A stretch of DNA of 64,000 nucleotides from Silene conica. Lineage: Eukaryota; Streptophyta; Magnoliopsida; Caryophyllales; Caryophyllaceae. Shown in pieces: positions 1-10,427 of the stretch (the stretch's first letter is position 1; the number at the start of each line of letters is the position of its first letter). Below the pieces are notes generated by a model, which saw only the letters and a list, made by a program, of their open reading frames with translations, did no database searches and was not told the DNA's origin. The translations under genes were made by a program, and so were the position numbers. The stretch spans positions 43,604,079-43,668,078 of the forward strand of contig CM055313.2 in NCBI GenBank assembly GCA_029255685.2, given 5' to 3'.

Positions 1-340
1 TGTTGGTGACCAGTGGGTGTTGGGACTGGTGTTGAGGGCTGGTTGGGACAAGGATGGTGTCGCGATCAGGGGTAGTAGTTACACCGCGGGTCAGGGGTCT
101 CAACCATGCTTGCGTGGTGGAAGTGCAGGCCGTAGAAGGGCGTGGAAGAGGCTGCGAAGTGGGTTGTTGTGGTGAGGGGTCGGTCGTTGTTTGGGCTGTT
201 TGTTTTCGAGATCGTGTTTGTTGCTGTTCGTGCTTCTCGTGTACTATTCTAAACTTGTGGTTGTGTAATCATTAGTGTATCATTAATTTATGATTAGTAT
301 ATTTTTTTTTATTAATAATGGTTGTTATTGTAATGGTAAG

Positions 341-375
341 ATGATAATGATAATGATAATGATAATGATAATGAT
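341..375. repeat. (GATAAT)n microsatellite
   Basis: About six perfect copies of the hexamer GATAAT lie inside the L1 LTR. Comparable AT-rich trinucleotide tracts occupy similar LTR positions in F and C. Confidence 0.9.
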
Positions 376-919
376 ATTAGTAATATTATTAGTAAGCTTG
401 TTGACATTAATTTTGTAATGTTGTATTGTTTTATTCTTATGAAATTATTATTGTATGGTCATATGTTATATATGTTATTCTTTTTTTTTTTTTTTACGAA
501 TCATATTATTAGGAGTTATTATGGTTAATATTATTATTATTATTGTTATTACTACTAGTACTAAATTATTATTGAGTATTATTATTCGTATATAAGACCG
601 TGTAATTTGTCGCCTAGGGGCAAGTTTGCTATTTCGGGAAAGTTTCTATTATAGGGAACTTACCACTTTTAGGAAGTTACTATATCTAGAATCCTTACTA
701 TTTTAGAATAGGGGTTATTAATTGTTATATAATATATGTTTAGGTGACGGTTTCCGCGTGGAACATTTCTAGGAGCTGTTGATTGTCTTTCTACAAGTTG
801 AGGTAGGGGAATACTACATACATGAGATCTGTAATCTCTTAATTGGTTGATATTAATTATGTTCATATATATTGTTATATGATTGATGTATTGTGATATA
901 TAATTCTGTGATACGATAT

Positions 920-1105
920 GGTGCGGAGATGAAGGGTCTGTGTTTGGTGCGGAGATAAAGGGTCTGTGTTTGGTGCGGAGATAAAGGGTCTGTGTTTGGT
1001 GCGGAGATAAAGGGTTTGTGTTTGGTGTGGAGTATATTGGGTCTTGTGATCGGTGCGGAGTTTATTTGGTGTTGGATCGGTGCGGAGTTTATTTGGCGTT
1101 GGATC
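920..1105. repeat. 26-28 bp tandem array in L1 LTR
   Basis: Four units of 26 bp begin at 920, 946, 972 and 998 (GGTGCGGAGATAAAGGGTCT plus TGTGTTT-like tail). They are followed by diverged 27-28 bp units at 1024, 1052 and 1079 that all start GGTG(C/T)GGAG. The array sits in the LTR body upstream of the conserved 3' segment. F carries a different short tandem array in its LTR body, so the array seems to be family-specific. Confidence 0.9.
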
Positions 1106-1683
1106 GGTGCGGAGTATCTTATATTGTTGTCTTAATTATCTTTCTACTCAACCTCGCGGTTGACCCTGTGTATTCGTGTACACCTACGATGATCCGGAAT
1201 GGGGAGTAGATTTTACAGGTCAGTGACAGATGGACTAGGAGCTGGGGCGTGGAGAGAGACAAGGCATGGACCTACTTAGAGTTAGATCACATTTAGATAT
1301 CGTCAGTTGTACTTTCATTTTATCAAGTAAGACCAAGTTCAAATTTAATCAGTATTTATATAAAATATCCTTGGTTTGTTTACCTTGTTATTCACTACCT
1401 CGGATATTCCGGGATGGTAACAGTCCTATTTATTTGAGAATGTCTTGCTAAAGGCTCTTAAATAAATGGGGGTGTTACAGGTCCCTATTTCTTTTGTAAG
1501 TTTTTTCTTCCCTTAGATTTCCAATTTTTCCTCTAGATTTCCAGTTTTCCCCTCCTTCCTCCTTAGACTCTTTTTGTAGTTTCTAGTCTTTTTCCTTTTC
1601 CTTTCTTTGTTTGCTTCTTTTCCGCCTACCCCCATCCCTTTGCTGTGGTTGTATGCTGATGAGCACAATGGGGGCATTGTGCG

Positions 1684-1700
1684 TTTTGGTTTGGGGAGGG
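1684..1700 (+). other. Internal polypurine-tract-like motif of D
   Basis: TTTTGGTTTGGGGAGGG closely resembles the PPT at 3132-3150 and lies about 1.45 kb upstream of it. Athila-type elements often carry such a purine-rich block after pol; a role as a second plus-strand primer is inference. Confidence 0.5.
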
Positions 1701-2347
1701 TGTTTGCATACTCCTTTGTGAGTATGCAATTGTCTTTGTGTCTTTTGTTTTTCATTCCTTTAGGTGTTTTTCTTGTTTTCATCCTCTCTTGCCGCGTGTT
1801 CTTCCCTGTCGCGCGTTCTTCTCTGTCTTAAGTTTTTAGGTCGAGTCGGAACGGACGAATACAATTTATGCCTCACATATCACATATTGCCTTGCCTTGC
1901 AATTTTCAAAAATTTTCAAGCTAGTCTTTTGCATTATCTACGAGTTTTTGTTGATTTCATGCTAAATTATTAAACTTGACTCTCTTCTTGGCAAGCTACA
2001 TCATATTCTAAGGATTAGAGCTTAATAAATCGGTGACATCTATGACCGATTTCATGTAGGTTTGTGAGTAGTTTCTCCTCTTGAGGCATGTCACATCAAT
2101 ATGCATAAGCATGAATTTTGTCTACTTAATACCTGTATGCATTCGGATTTGTGGTTTGTTGACACATGTGGTAGAGGTCCCCCTTTCTCATTATTCCCAT
2201 AATCCTCACATAGCCAAATTGAATCTTTTTACCCAATTGCTACATCCTAAAAAATTTGCCTACCCTAGCCGAGCTAGTAATGTAGTGATGGGTCTGTTTT
2301 GACCATCCTTTGGTTTGTACCTTTTTGTTAAATATAGATTTTGTGAG

Positions 2348-2551
2348 AATGGTAGAAGGAGAAAAAAGAAAAGAAAGGATTCGAAAAAAATAATGAAAAA
2401 AAAAGGATACGAGAAAAATAATAATTGGAATCAGCCTGTTTTCAAGGCTGGTCGGTCGACCTGCATCCCTGGTCGGTCGACCAGGACCATTGAACAGGCC
2501 GTTTTTCTGAAAAAAAAAAGAAAGAGAAAAGAGAAAAAAAAAAAAAAAAAA
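2348..2551 (+). repeat. Two polypurine (A/G) tracts flanking palindrome pair 1
   Basis: Purine-only runs occur at about 2348-2425 and 2511-2551, the latter ending in a run of A. They flank the GGTCG-N2-CGACC pair at 2450-2482. The open frames here on both strands come from low-complexity sequence (Lys/Glu-rich on one strand, Phe-rich on the other) and are not annotated as genes. Confidence 0.7.
2450..2482. repeat. Palindrome pair 1 (GGTCG-N2-CGACC, 21-bp phase)
   Basis: Sites are at 2450-2461 and 2471-2482, central dinucleotides GT and GT, spacer TGCATCCCT (9 bp). Located in D's 3' non-coding region. The two sites can pair as a 12-bp stem with a 9-nt loop. Confidence 0.9.
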
Positions 2552-3131
2552 AATTTGGAGGATTTGTGATTTTTGCTCAAAAACTTTGAGCCTTGGCATG
2601 TATGAAAAAAAAATGAAAGGAAGTAATCTTATAGTATGGATAGACGGTTGTTAGCTCGGTTTAACCCCTCTTCCCATAAATTATTTTAACCCCTTCTTAC
2701 CTTTAGCCTCACAATTCTAAATTTGCCTCGGCATGTGTCATGGTTATCTAGTGTGGGAATGCATATGTACGGTTGTAGAGATTCTATTCATGTTAGATTG
2801 CAGGCATGTTCTTACGGGTCACAGATAGGTGAGAGTCTTCACTTTTATTTATCTTCTTATCTTACATATATACATTTGACCCTTTGCTTTCATGAGTGTC
2901 TCGAGCGTACCGCGAGAGTCCAATTAGAATGAGTCTTGCAAGGTTGAAATTTTAGCATGTTATTCCAACATGACCAATTCGTTTTGCTCTTGACATTATG
3001 CTTGTTTATATTTGAAGGTTGCATTAAATCGGTTGGGCAAAGTATTGTGTTTGGTTGTAAAAAGTATGAAATCCGTTCCATTAGAAGTTTTACTTTTCTT
3101 TTGAGTCTTAGTGCTTGCTTGAGGACAAGCA

Positions 3132-3150
3132 AGGTTTGGTTTGGGGAGTT
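3132..3150 (+). other. Polypurine tract of D
   Basis: The purine-rich GGTTTGGTTTGGGGAGTT immediately precedes the TG that opens the 3' LTR at 3151, the expected position for the plus-strand primer. Confidence 0.75.
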
Positions 3151-3416
3151 TGATATATACGTGCCTATTTTATGCATTTTATTTATTCTTTTGGCACATA
3201 TTTTCTTACGTTTTCATGACTTTTAGTTGCTTTTTCTCCCGAAACGGTTTACTTTGGCATTTCTATGTTTTATATGTAGGAATACGCGAAAGTGGGCAAA
3301 ACTGAACCTTATTTGCCTTTCGGAAGCTGTTTTGAGTACTAATACGGAGCAAGGATCCGGATTGCATGTCCGAGTGTTGTTATTCGGCCTGATTAAAGCT
3401 GGAATGGACAAGAAGC

Positions 3417-3449
3417 GGTCGACCGACCCGCATCGCAGGTCGACCGACC
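3417..3449. repeat. Palindrome pair 2
   Basis: Sites 3417-3428 and 3438-3449, central dinucleotides AC and AC, spacer CGCATCGCA. In D's LTR, upstream of the TATA-like box. Confidence 0.9.
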
Positions 3450-3504
3450 AAAGCCCAAATCCCTGACCTAAGCAAATTCGCATAAAAGCCCAGTAGCTCA
3501 AAGC

Positions 3505-3537
3505 GGTCGACCGACCCGCATAGCCGGTCGACCGACC
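3505..3537. repeat. Palindrome pair 3
   Basis: Sites 3505-3516 and 3526-3537, central dinucleotides AC and AC, spacer CGCATAGCC. It lies 88 bp after pair 2, 65 bp before the TATA-like box. Confidence 0.9.
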
Positions 3538-3601
3538 AGAAGCTGACCCGAGGATCTTTTTGTTTCGTGTTTTTCGACTTTCCTAATCTTGTAATTAGTC
3601 T

Positions 3602-3609
3602 TATTTAAG
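3602..3609 (+). promoter_or_regulatory. TATA-like box in D LTR
   Basis: TATTTAAG follows the phrase cttgtaattag, which also occurs next to the TATA box of B's LTR at 23753. This supports a U3 promoter position. Confidence 0.45.
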
Positions 3610-4452
3610 GAGACCTAAACTCTTCAATTAGGTCAAGCTTTCTATTAGAACAAAAATATGTTATTTTGTCAAGCAGCCCCAATTAGAGAAAACTCCATAG
3701 TTTAGAAAGAGATTTTTATTCCAAGTTTGCATCTTTTGTTCTTAGTTCCAATCAAGTTGTAAGTTTGCTACCATTAATCTTTCCTTTTAATTTAATCTTG
3801 TTGTTCATCTTATTTTTGTTCTTAAATTCATGTTTTCCCTTTTATTGTCATCTTTAATTATGTTAATTCCTTTGATGTTATTAGTTATTGTTAGTTTCAT
3901 AATTAAAAGTATGCATAGCTAATTCTTGTGATTAGGAAATAGGGGAACCATGATAAAGATTTGATTTTGATAGTTTAATGATTGAATTACCAATCCCCCA
4001 TTGTTGTTGGTGAACTAATCCTTAAGATTGAAAGATTATTAGGATTAGTTTAACAACAACTTTGGGATTGCCATATGAACGAAAGTTTAGTGCTTTTCTA
4101 GGAACCCTAAGACCGTAAGGATTTGGTAAAATATTGACCTAAAGGTTTATTCTTTGTTCCTTGCGATTGTGTTATTTGGTTATTTTACCTTTCATTGACT
4201 TGTTTTGACCATGGGGAACCAAAGTTCCTAATCTCCTTTTACCTTATTTTATTTCTCTTGTTTATTTTGTCCTTTTAGTTATTAGTTTAAATCACAAATC
4301 AAACCCCCCTTTTTGGTTACTTGTAATAGACTTTAAATTCACAAACATAATTTACCCTGTCTCTCTGTGGTTCGACCCTTGACTTATCCTATCTAAGTTT
4401 AAACTGAGGTTTTATAAATCTTATCTTTGGCACCCCTCAACGACGGGTGTCA

Positions 4453-5973
4453 GCCATACTAAGTAAATTACATAATTCCCAAAATTACGTAAATAAATCA
4501 TGACATTCATAATAAAATATGCAATGCTTATGAATATATGAACTACCATGCAAACCCTAAGCCAAATCGTCCTATTTAAATATCAATTATATAAATAGTT
4601 ATCGTATACCTTGGTTTATGGAATTGCGTGTTTTAACGTTTAACAACACCATGCATTATATGAATCGGTATTCATTCTTAAGTTAATCATCCCAACTCAT
4701 ATAGGTTTTAAAATTTAGTCTTACTCAACCTTTGAACATGACTTAACTTAATATATTTTAATATTGTTCGGTATTACACGGTTTTACGGGAAAAATAATA
4801 TAAAAATCCGAAAGAGTCGTAAAAATTTCGAAAATTTCAAAATTCAAATTTTGAAAAATCTGGAATGTTCTTAAAATTTCAGAATTTAAAAATATTAGTA
4901 TTTATACGGTTTTAACATTTATTTCGAAAATAATACGTAAAACGAGCATTTTAAGTCGGAAAATTCAATAATTAGCTTCATAAATGCAAATAAAATACTA
5001 ATAATATTTTTACACTTTCCAAAACATTTTAAGAACAACATAAAATGGACAGAAAATTAAATGGCACACTGCCCAATAGCCGAAATTTTTAATTAGATGA
5101 CACTTATTATTCAATTTTAAATGCAACTTTTTAAACAAATTAAAATTAAATAAATCAGAAACTTTTGGCTCCCAAGAAAATTATTGTGATGAACATATCA
5201 TATATTACTAAAATGGGTTAAATTTTCCGGCCATTTTAACAACTATTGCAAATTTTAACGATTTTCGTCATATATCGTACGATTTTAACCTTTAAAATTA
5301 TTTCTCAAGCATAAAATAAGATAAAAATCTCGAAATTTTTATACATGATGGAAATAATATATATGACATCGTGTTAAATTTTTATGGCCAAATTCCAAAT
5401 TAAACTATTAAAGTCGAAATAATGTCACTAATTACCCGATTTTTACATTAAAAATCTATAATATTGCAATATTTGAGATAAATTTCTGGAAAATTCAACA
5501 TTTATTTTAAATATTGCATGTGACATACTCAAAAATGTTTATAGTCAAATTCGTAATATAACTATACAAACCCATTTTTATTCATCTTATTGTATTTTAA
5601 CCTTTAAAATTCATATCACATATTTTATAAGTCCGTAATTTACGAAAATTCATATTCATAACATAGGATATACATGTGAAAACATACTGAAAAATCTTGG
5701 CCAAAAGATGATTTTTACTATTTTTCCCAAAATAAACTATTTTTAACCATTAAAACTTAATAAAACCGAGATTTAATATACCATTAACCAATATTCATGC
5801 AAAATATATTCCAAATATTCTAAAAAATTTTAGAAAACGGTAGGTATTCATGCTCAATAATTTCGGCCATATCTTATATCAAACGAAATTCCAAATTTTA
5901 TTTTGTTATCTTAATAACTCCGTAAAAACGTAAACGGAAAGGATGCAAACAACCTAGTTGCTCTGATACCAAT
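4453..5973 (-). mobile_element. Element E, internal 5' leader (TR-GAG copia relic, reversed)
   Basis: Read on the minus strand, this AT-rich stretch parallels the 5' leader of H (42024 to about 43560), including the stretch next to acgtaattttgggaatt and the upstream primer site. The match stops at 4453 where D begins, before E's gag would appear. No ORF is supported. Confidence 0.7.
5960..5971 (-). other. Primer binding site of E
   Basis: The minus strand reads TGGTATCAGAGC, complementary to the 3' end of plant initiator methionine tRNA, two bases inside the LTR end at 5974. Confidence 0.85.
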
Positions 5974-6731
5974 TGTTGGGTTTATTTACTCATAAACTAA
6001 TTAAGTTTAGTCATACTAAGATAATCTTATAATTAACATTTTAATTAACATTATATAGTGATCTTATGCATGCTTAAAATGCGGAAATAGCAGTGATTTA
6101 GAACCCTTACACACGGTCCAAATCGAATGCTAGGATGATCTTCCAAAATGTTCAACAAGAACACCTCCTCCAAGATGCACCAAGACAACCCCTTAATCAG
6201 CCGAGATCTTGAACAAGCTAGCACAAAATCGGTTTTCCTTAAGATAAATCCTAATATCTTAATTAGAATTATTATTTCAATACTACAAATAGTATATTAT
6301 AAAATATCGTTTATTGTTTATTAGTCGTCAATACGATTTACAACTTTTGTATTATAACCCTATTTATTCTAATCACGATATTATAAAATATCGTTTATTG
6401 TTTAATAATTGACACATTTCAATTTTAAACATTAATCTTACAATAAGATTTAACCTCTAATTTCTCGATATACGAGTTTAAGGAATATGAGCAAATCGTA
6501 TCAACATACATTTGATCATCTTATCAATTAAGGGAATTGTCCTAAAGGTGTGACCTAAAGGGATCAACTGACCACCACCGTCATACGACAGTAATGTCAA
6601 ACTCTAGCTAGCCAATTATTACCGATTAATGTTGGTCAGTTGACTAATATAAATCGTATCATCCCTTGCGCATTCTCGTCATGAGATTTAATTATGTGAT
6701 CGTACTATTGTTGAGGACACATTTCCCAACA
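5974..6731 (-). repeat. 5' LTR of element E
   Basis: On the plus strand it runs TGTTGGGTTTATTTACTC to CATTTCCCAACA. In sense orientation it starts TGTTGGGAAATGTG like H and I, and it is about 760 bp against about 1,285 bp for H and I, so it is a shorter relative. The flank CTTAA (6732-6736) is the expected TSD half; the other half is outside the window. Confidence 0.8.
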
Positions 6732-6853
6732 CTTAAGACGGATCTTACGATTTATTTAAAACACTTTCCCGATAAATTATTAAAATATTATTTTATTACT
6801 TAAAATAATTAAAAACCCTTAAAATATATTTTATAAAAATACGGGATGTTACA
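6732..6853 (-). repeat. Fragment of the 3' LTR of chromovirus A
   Basis: In sense orientation it starts TGTAACATCCCGTATTTT right after A's polypurine tract and is cut by E. The rest of this LTR is displaced leftward beyond the window. Confidence 0.65.
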
Positions 6854-6866
6854 ATCACCCCAACTT
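6854..6866 (-). other. Polypurine tract of A
   Basis: The minus strand reads AAGTTGGGGTGAT directly before the LTR start, the normal plus-strand primer location. Confidence 0.6.
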
Positions 6867-6920
6867 CAAAAAGTTTCGTCCTTGAAACTCGAACGAAGAT
6901 AAATTCTAAATAACTATACC

Positions 6921-8219
6921 TCAATCGAAAAGAGAAGGATGCGCAGCACGCATCGATGCCTCGGTCTCCCACGTCTTCTCCTCAACATCACCGCAACGCC
7001 AAAGGATCTTCACTAATGGCACCACCTTGCTCCTGAGCTTCCTATCCTGACGGTCAAGAATCTTCACGGGATGCTCCTCGAAAGCAAGACTCGGCTCTAA
7101 GTTCTCGATCTCTATAGGAAGAACATGACTCGGATCACTAACATACTTAGGGAGCTGAGAAACATGAAAGACACTATGAACTTTGCCCAAACTAGGAGGC
7201 AGGTCCAAACGGTAAGCAGCAGCGCCAATCCTCTTCATGATCACAAAAGCCCCAATATACTTAGGACTCAACTTGCCCTTAACTCCAAACCTCTTAACGC
7301 CCTTCATCGGTGAAACTTTCAAGAAGACTCTGTCACCCACCTCAAACTCGAGAGGTCTACGGCGAACATCAGCATAGGATTTCTGCCGATCCTGTGCGGC
7401 CTTCATCCTACCTCTGATAAGCTGAACCTGGTCAATCGTAACAGCTAACTGGTCCGGTCCTAGGTCGTGCACGTCGCTCGCCTGATCCCAACAGATCGGA
7501 CTACGGCACTTCCTACCATAGAGCGCCTCATACGGAGCCATACCAATAGATGAATGGTAACTGTTGTTGTAGGAAAACTCAACTAACGGTAGACACTGCT
7601 CCCAAGAACTCTGAAAATAAAGTGCACAAGCACGAAGCAAGTCCTCTAATGTCTTAATAGTCCTCTCGGACTGTCCATCAGTCGCGGCATGAAATGCGGT
7701 ACTCATCAGGAAACGGCTACCCATAGCCTCCTGTAAAGCCTTCCAAAATATGGAACAGAAACGAGGATCACGATCAGAAACGATCTCTCTCGGGACACCA
7801 TGGTAACGGATTATCTCTGCAATATAAGCTCTAGCTAAACGGTCCATATCCCATGTCTCTCTGATAGGCACAAATCTGGCACACTTAATTAGCCTATCAA
7901 CCACAACCCAAATCGCATCCTTGCCTCCCACTGTCTTAGGCAATGCCGTCACAAAGTCCATCGATATGCACTCCCACTTCCACTGAGGAACGTGGAGCGG
8001 CTGTAACAAACAACCTGGCCTCCTATGCTCTATCTTGACTTGTTGACAAGTCAAGCACCTACTCACGTAATCCAAAATGTCTTTCTTCATCCCGGGCCAC
8101 CAAAATATAAGTCTCAAGTCCTTGTGCATCTTCTCTCCGCCCGGATGAACAGAATACGGTGTCAAGTGAGCCTCATCTAAAACCCTCTTCCTCAAATCTG
8201 GCACATCTGGAACATACAT
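6921..8219 (-). pseudogene. Element A integrase with C-terminal chromodomain-like tail
   Basis: This is the C-terminal part of a Ty3-gypsy pol, separated from RNase H upstream by a TGA at 8226-8228. An HHCC zinc-binding region lies near the start (HPGGEK about residue 26, then CLTC about 56). The DDE core follows, with D in MDF, D in VSDRDPRF and E in GQSERT. Then come the GPY/F-like region and the tail [13 protein letters not shown]...EILDRQ-like, ending with WETEASM, which is the chromodomain position of Tekay/Del-type chromoviruses. In a live element it would insert cDNA into chromatin. Reading frame is shared with all upstream A fragments, so only stops and the F insertion break the polyprotein. 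Confidence 0.85.
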
Positions 8220-8225
8220 CCTACC

Positions 8226-8759
8226 TCAGAATCTAAGGAAACCATCAGAATCAATCACTAAATCTGGTGCAACACGACTGGAAATCTTAGCCTCGAACTT
8301 CCGGAAAGCATCATCTGTAGGCAAACTCTGGCGAATCTCCCAATACAATGTCGGCTCGGCAGTCTTAGCAGATAACCAATCAAAACCACTACCAACCATC
8401 TCTAATCTCAACTTCCGGAACTCGGAACACAACTCATCGGGCAATACACGCATAACACTCATCGAATGAGAAGTCTTGCGGCTAAGTGCATCAGCAACCA
8501 CATTGGCCTTTCCCTCATGATATAACAACTCAATGTCGTAATCCTTAAACAACTCTAGCCAACGACGTTGTCGCATATTGAGGTCTTTCTGGGTGAAAAT
8601 GTACTTTAGACTCTTGTGATCCGTCAAAATGCGACAATGAGATCCAATCAAGTAATGACGCCACATCTTCAAGGCGTGAACAACTACAGCTAACTCAAGA
8701 TCATGTGTCGGATAGTTCACCTCGTGAACTCGCAACTGTCTAGATGAGTAAGCTATCAC
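8226..8759 (-). pseudogene. Element A RNase H domain fragment
   Basis: The fragment runs from [10 protein letters not shown] through [13 protein letters not shown] and [16 protein letters not shown] to [15 protein letters not shown], the hallmark C-terminal half of the Ty3-gypsy RNase H and its link to integrase. It is bounded upstream by TAG at 8769-8771 and downstream by TGA at 8226-8228, both in the same frame as RT and integrase. It would degrade RNA in the RNA/DNA hybrid during reverse transcription. Both stops are one C-to-T change from a sense codon. Confidence 0.85.
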
Positions 8760-8768
8760 CTTACCACT

Positions 8769-9905
8769 CTACATCAACACACATCCAAGCCCTAACATCG
8801 AAGCATCGCAGTAAACATCAAAGTCAACCCCGATCTCTGGCAAAGCAAGTATAGGAGCGGAAGTCAACCTAGTCTTCAATTCCTGGAAAGAGCTCTCACA
8901 CTTGTCGGTCCAAACAAATTTAGCTTCCTTCTTCAATAACTGAGTCATCGGACGAGCCAATCTATAGAAATCCTCAACAAAACGACGGTAGTAACCCGCT
9001 AAACCAAGGAAACTACGGATCTCTCCCACATCTTTGGGACTCTCCCAATCTACAACGGCCTCAATCTTCGCGGGATCAACCATAACTCCCTCACTAGATA
9101 TCACATGTCCAAGAAATGCAACCTTAGAAAGCCAAAACTCACACTTAGAGAACTTCGCGAACCACTTCTGTCGACGTAAAATCCCAAGTATCAATCGGAG
9201 ATGCTCAGCATGCTCCTCATCGGTCTTCGAGTAAATGAGAATGTCATCAATAAACACCACCACACAAGTGTCAAGAAACTCACTAAAGGAGTGGTTCATC
9301 TGATCCATAAAAATAGCAGGTGCATTAGTCAACCCAAAAGGCATAACTACGAACTCAAAATGCCCATATCTGGTACGAAAAGCAGTCTTCCCAATATCAG
9401 CCTCTCTCACTGGGATCTGATGATAACCCGATCGAAGATCAATCTTAGAAAACCTAGAAGCACCCCTCAACTGATGAAACAAATCATCTATCCTAGGCAA
9501 AGGATATCTATTCTTCACAGTCACTCTGTTCAACTCTCTGTAATCAATGCAAAGTCTCAAGGAACCATCTTTCTTCTTAACAAATAAAACTGTAGCACCC
9601 CACGGAGAAGCACTCGGTCTAATGAACCCTTTCCCGATCATCTCTTCTAGCCGTTGATTCAACTCTTTCAACTCTGGTGGAGCCATGCGGTAGAGAGCCT
9701 TAGATATCGGTCCGGTACCTGGAACAAGCTCAATGGTAAACTCCACATCTCTCTCTGGCGGTATCCCTGGCAAGACATCTGGGAAAACATCTGGAAACTC
9801 ACGAACAATGGCTACATCCTCAAGCTTCGGTAGCGATGGCTTTGCAGCTGAAACAACACACAGGAAGGCTTGGCAACCCTTCCTAAGAAGACGAGATGCT
9901 TTCAT
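8769..9905 (-). pseudogene. Element A reverse transcriptase
   Basis: Canonical Ty3-gypsy RT motifs are in order: [12 protein letters not shown] (about 93-104), [39 protein letters not shown] (154-164), [10 protein letters not shown] (188-197) and the catalytic box FIDDILIYS (218-226). The N-terminal part of RNase H with YCDAS follows. The proximal stop upstream is TAA at 9948-9950 and the distal stop is TAG at 8769-8771. The catalytic aspartates are intact, so loss of function comes from nonsense codons and the F insertion. The clade is chromovirus by similarity to F and the C-terminal tail; finer placement needs a phylogeny. Confidence 0.88.
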
Positions 9906-9947
9906 CGAAGAGATAACACGAACACCCTTTTTAGGGCGAGTTCCCCT

Positions 9948-10376
9948 TTAGGAAACACGAACTCCTGAAGAACTCCTCAAGCAGATTTTCTGGTCGAGAC
10001 ACTCGAAGAGAACATGGTATCGCGATAAGCAATCCATACCGAGGATAATGTCAAATTCCTCGAGAGGAAATCTCAGTAAGTCCGCTGGAAATATGGTTTG
10101 ACCAATAATAATCGGAACATCCCTATGGGACAAAGAGCAGGAAAACACATCTCCCGAAGGTAAGGAAATGGAAGTCTCCTCAACCAAGGAAGACTCAAGA
10201 GCTAAACGGTCTGCGAACTGAGTCGATATAAATGATAAAGAAGCTCCAGTATCAAAAAAAATAAGACACTCAGCACCAAGTACAGAAAAGATACCAGCCA
10301 CAATATCTGGATGAGCCTCAGCCTCAGCCCTAGTCATCACGAAGATCTTCCCCTTCGGCTTTCCTCCTTTAGTCAT
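9948..10376 (-). pseudogene. Element A aspartic protease
   Basis: The retroviral-type protease site FFDTGASLSFIS is followed by a second strand, IILGMDCLSRY, which is the flap/C-terminal half of the fold. The piece begins just after the gag zinc-knuckle region and is separated from it only by element F (10428-20665). Its stop, TAA at 9948-9950, falls between protease and RT in the same frame. The enzyme would cleave the Gag-Pol precursor in virus-like particles. Confidence 0.85.
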
Positions 10377-10422
10377 TGCAGCAGTTGTGGCAGCCTTGCC
10401 AAGTGCGGTGTTCCTCTCAGGA

Positions 10423-10427
10423 CACTC
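10423..10427. repeat. Target-site duplication of F, left copy
   Basis: CACTC directly before the TGTAACACCC start of F's LTR; the identical CACTC is at 20666-20670. Confidence 0.95.

Larger units (their letters stand above)
1..1479 (+). mobile_element. LTR 3' part of a C/F-related Ty3-gypsy element (L1), left edge cut by window
   Basis: The last 40 bases, ending AAATGGGGGTGTTACA, match the LTR end of element C at 58645-58687. The block around 1150-1230 (stem-like cgcggttgac, then gtgtacacctacgatgatcc) matches C near 50030-50080. The terminal CA at 1479 fits an LTR end. No TGGTATCA primer site follows, so this is a 3' LTR or a solo LTR, not a 5' LTR in + orientation. The next five bases, GGTCC, could be a target duplication, but the partner lies outside the window. 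No credible protein is encoded; the small open frames are AT/GT-rich chance frames. Confidence 0.75.
1480..4452 (+). mobile_element. Athila-like Ty3-gypsy element D, 3' part (3' non-coding region plus 3' LTR)
   Basis: The region from 1480 to 3150 has no convincing ORF. It carries two polypurine-like signals (1684-1700 and 3132-3150) and ends in an LTR starting TGATATATAC at 3151. The text just before the LTR (gcttgaggacaagcaaggtt, then ttggggag) is the typical 3' junction of Athila-type elements. Gag and pol are absent from the window because the left side is replaced by L1. The right boundary (TGTCA at 4452) abuts E's internal sequence, so D is inserted in E. The other half of E and the TSD are outside the window. 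Confidence 0.75.
3151..4452 (+). repeat. 3' LTR of Athila-like element D
   Basis: The LTR begins TGATATATACGTGCC and ends CAACGACGGGTGTCA, about 1.3 kb. Its end resembles the end of B's LTR (CAACGGCGGGCATCA) and the starts are also similar, but the bodies differ, so D and B are related yet distinct families. It contains a TATA-like box at 3602-3609 and two palindrome pairs. No host gene is seen in it. Confidence 0.8.

Noticed and set aside
2240..2599. Open frames on both strands over the A/G-rich block of D
   Set aside because: Low-complexity translations (poly-Phe or poly-Lys) with no domain; openness follows from base composition.
7125..9951. Plus-strand frames overlapping A pol
   Set aside because: They are complementary-frame shadows of the conserved RT and integrase codons.
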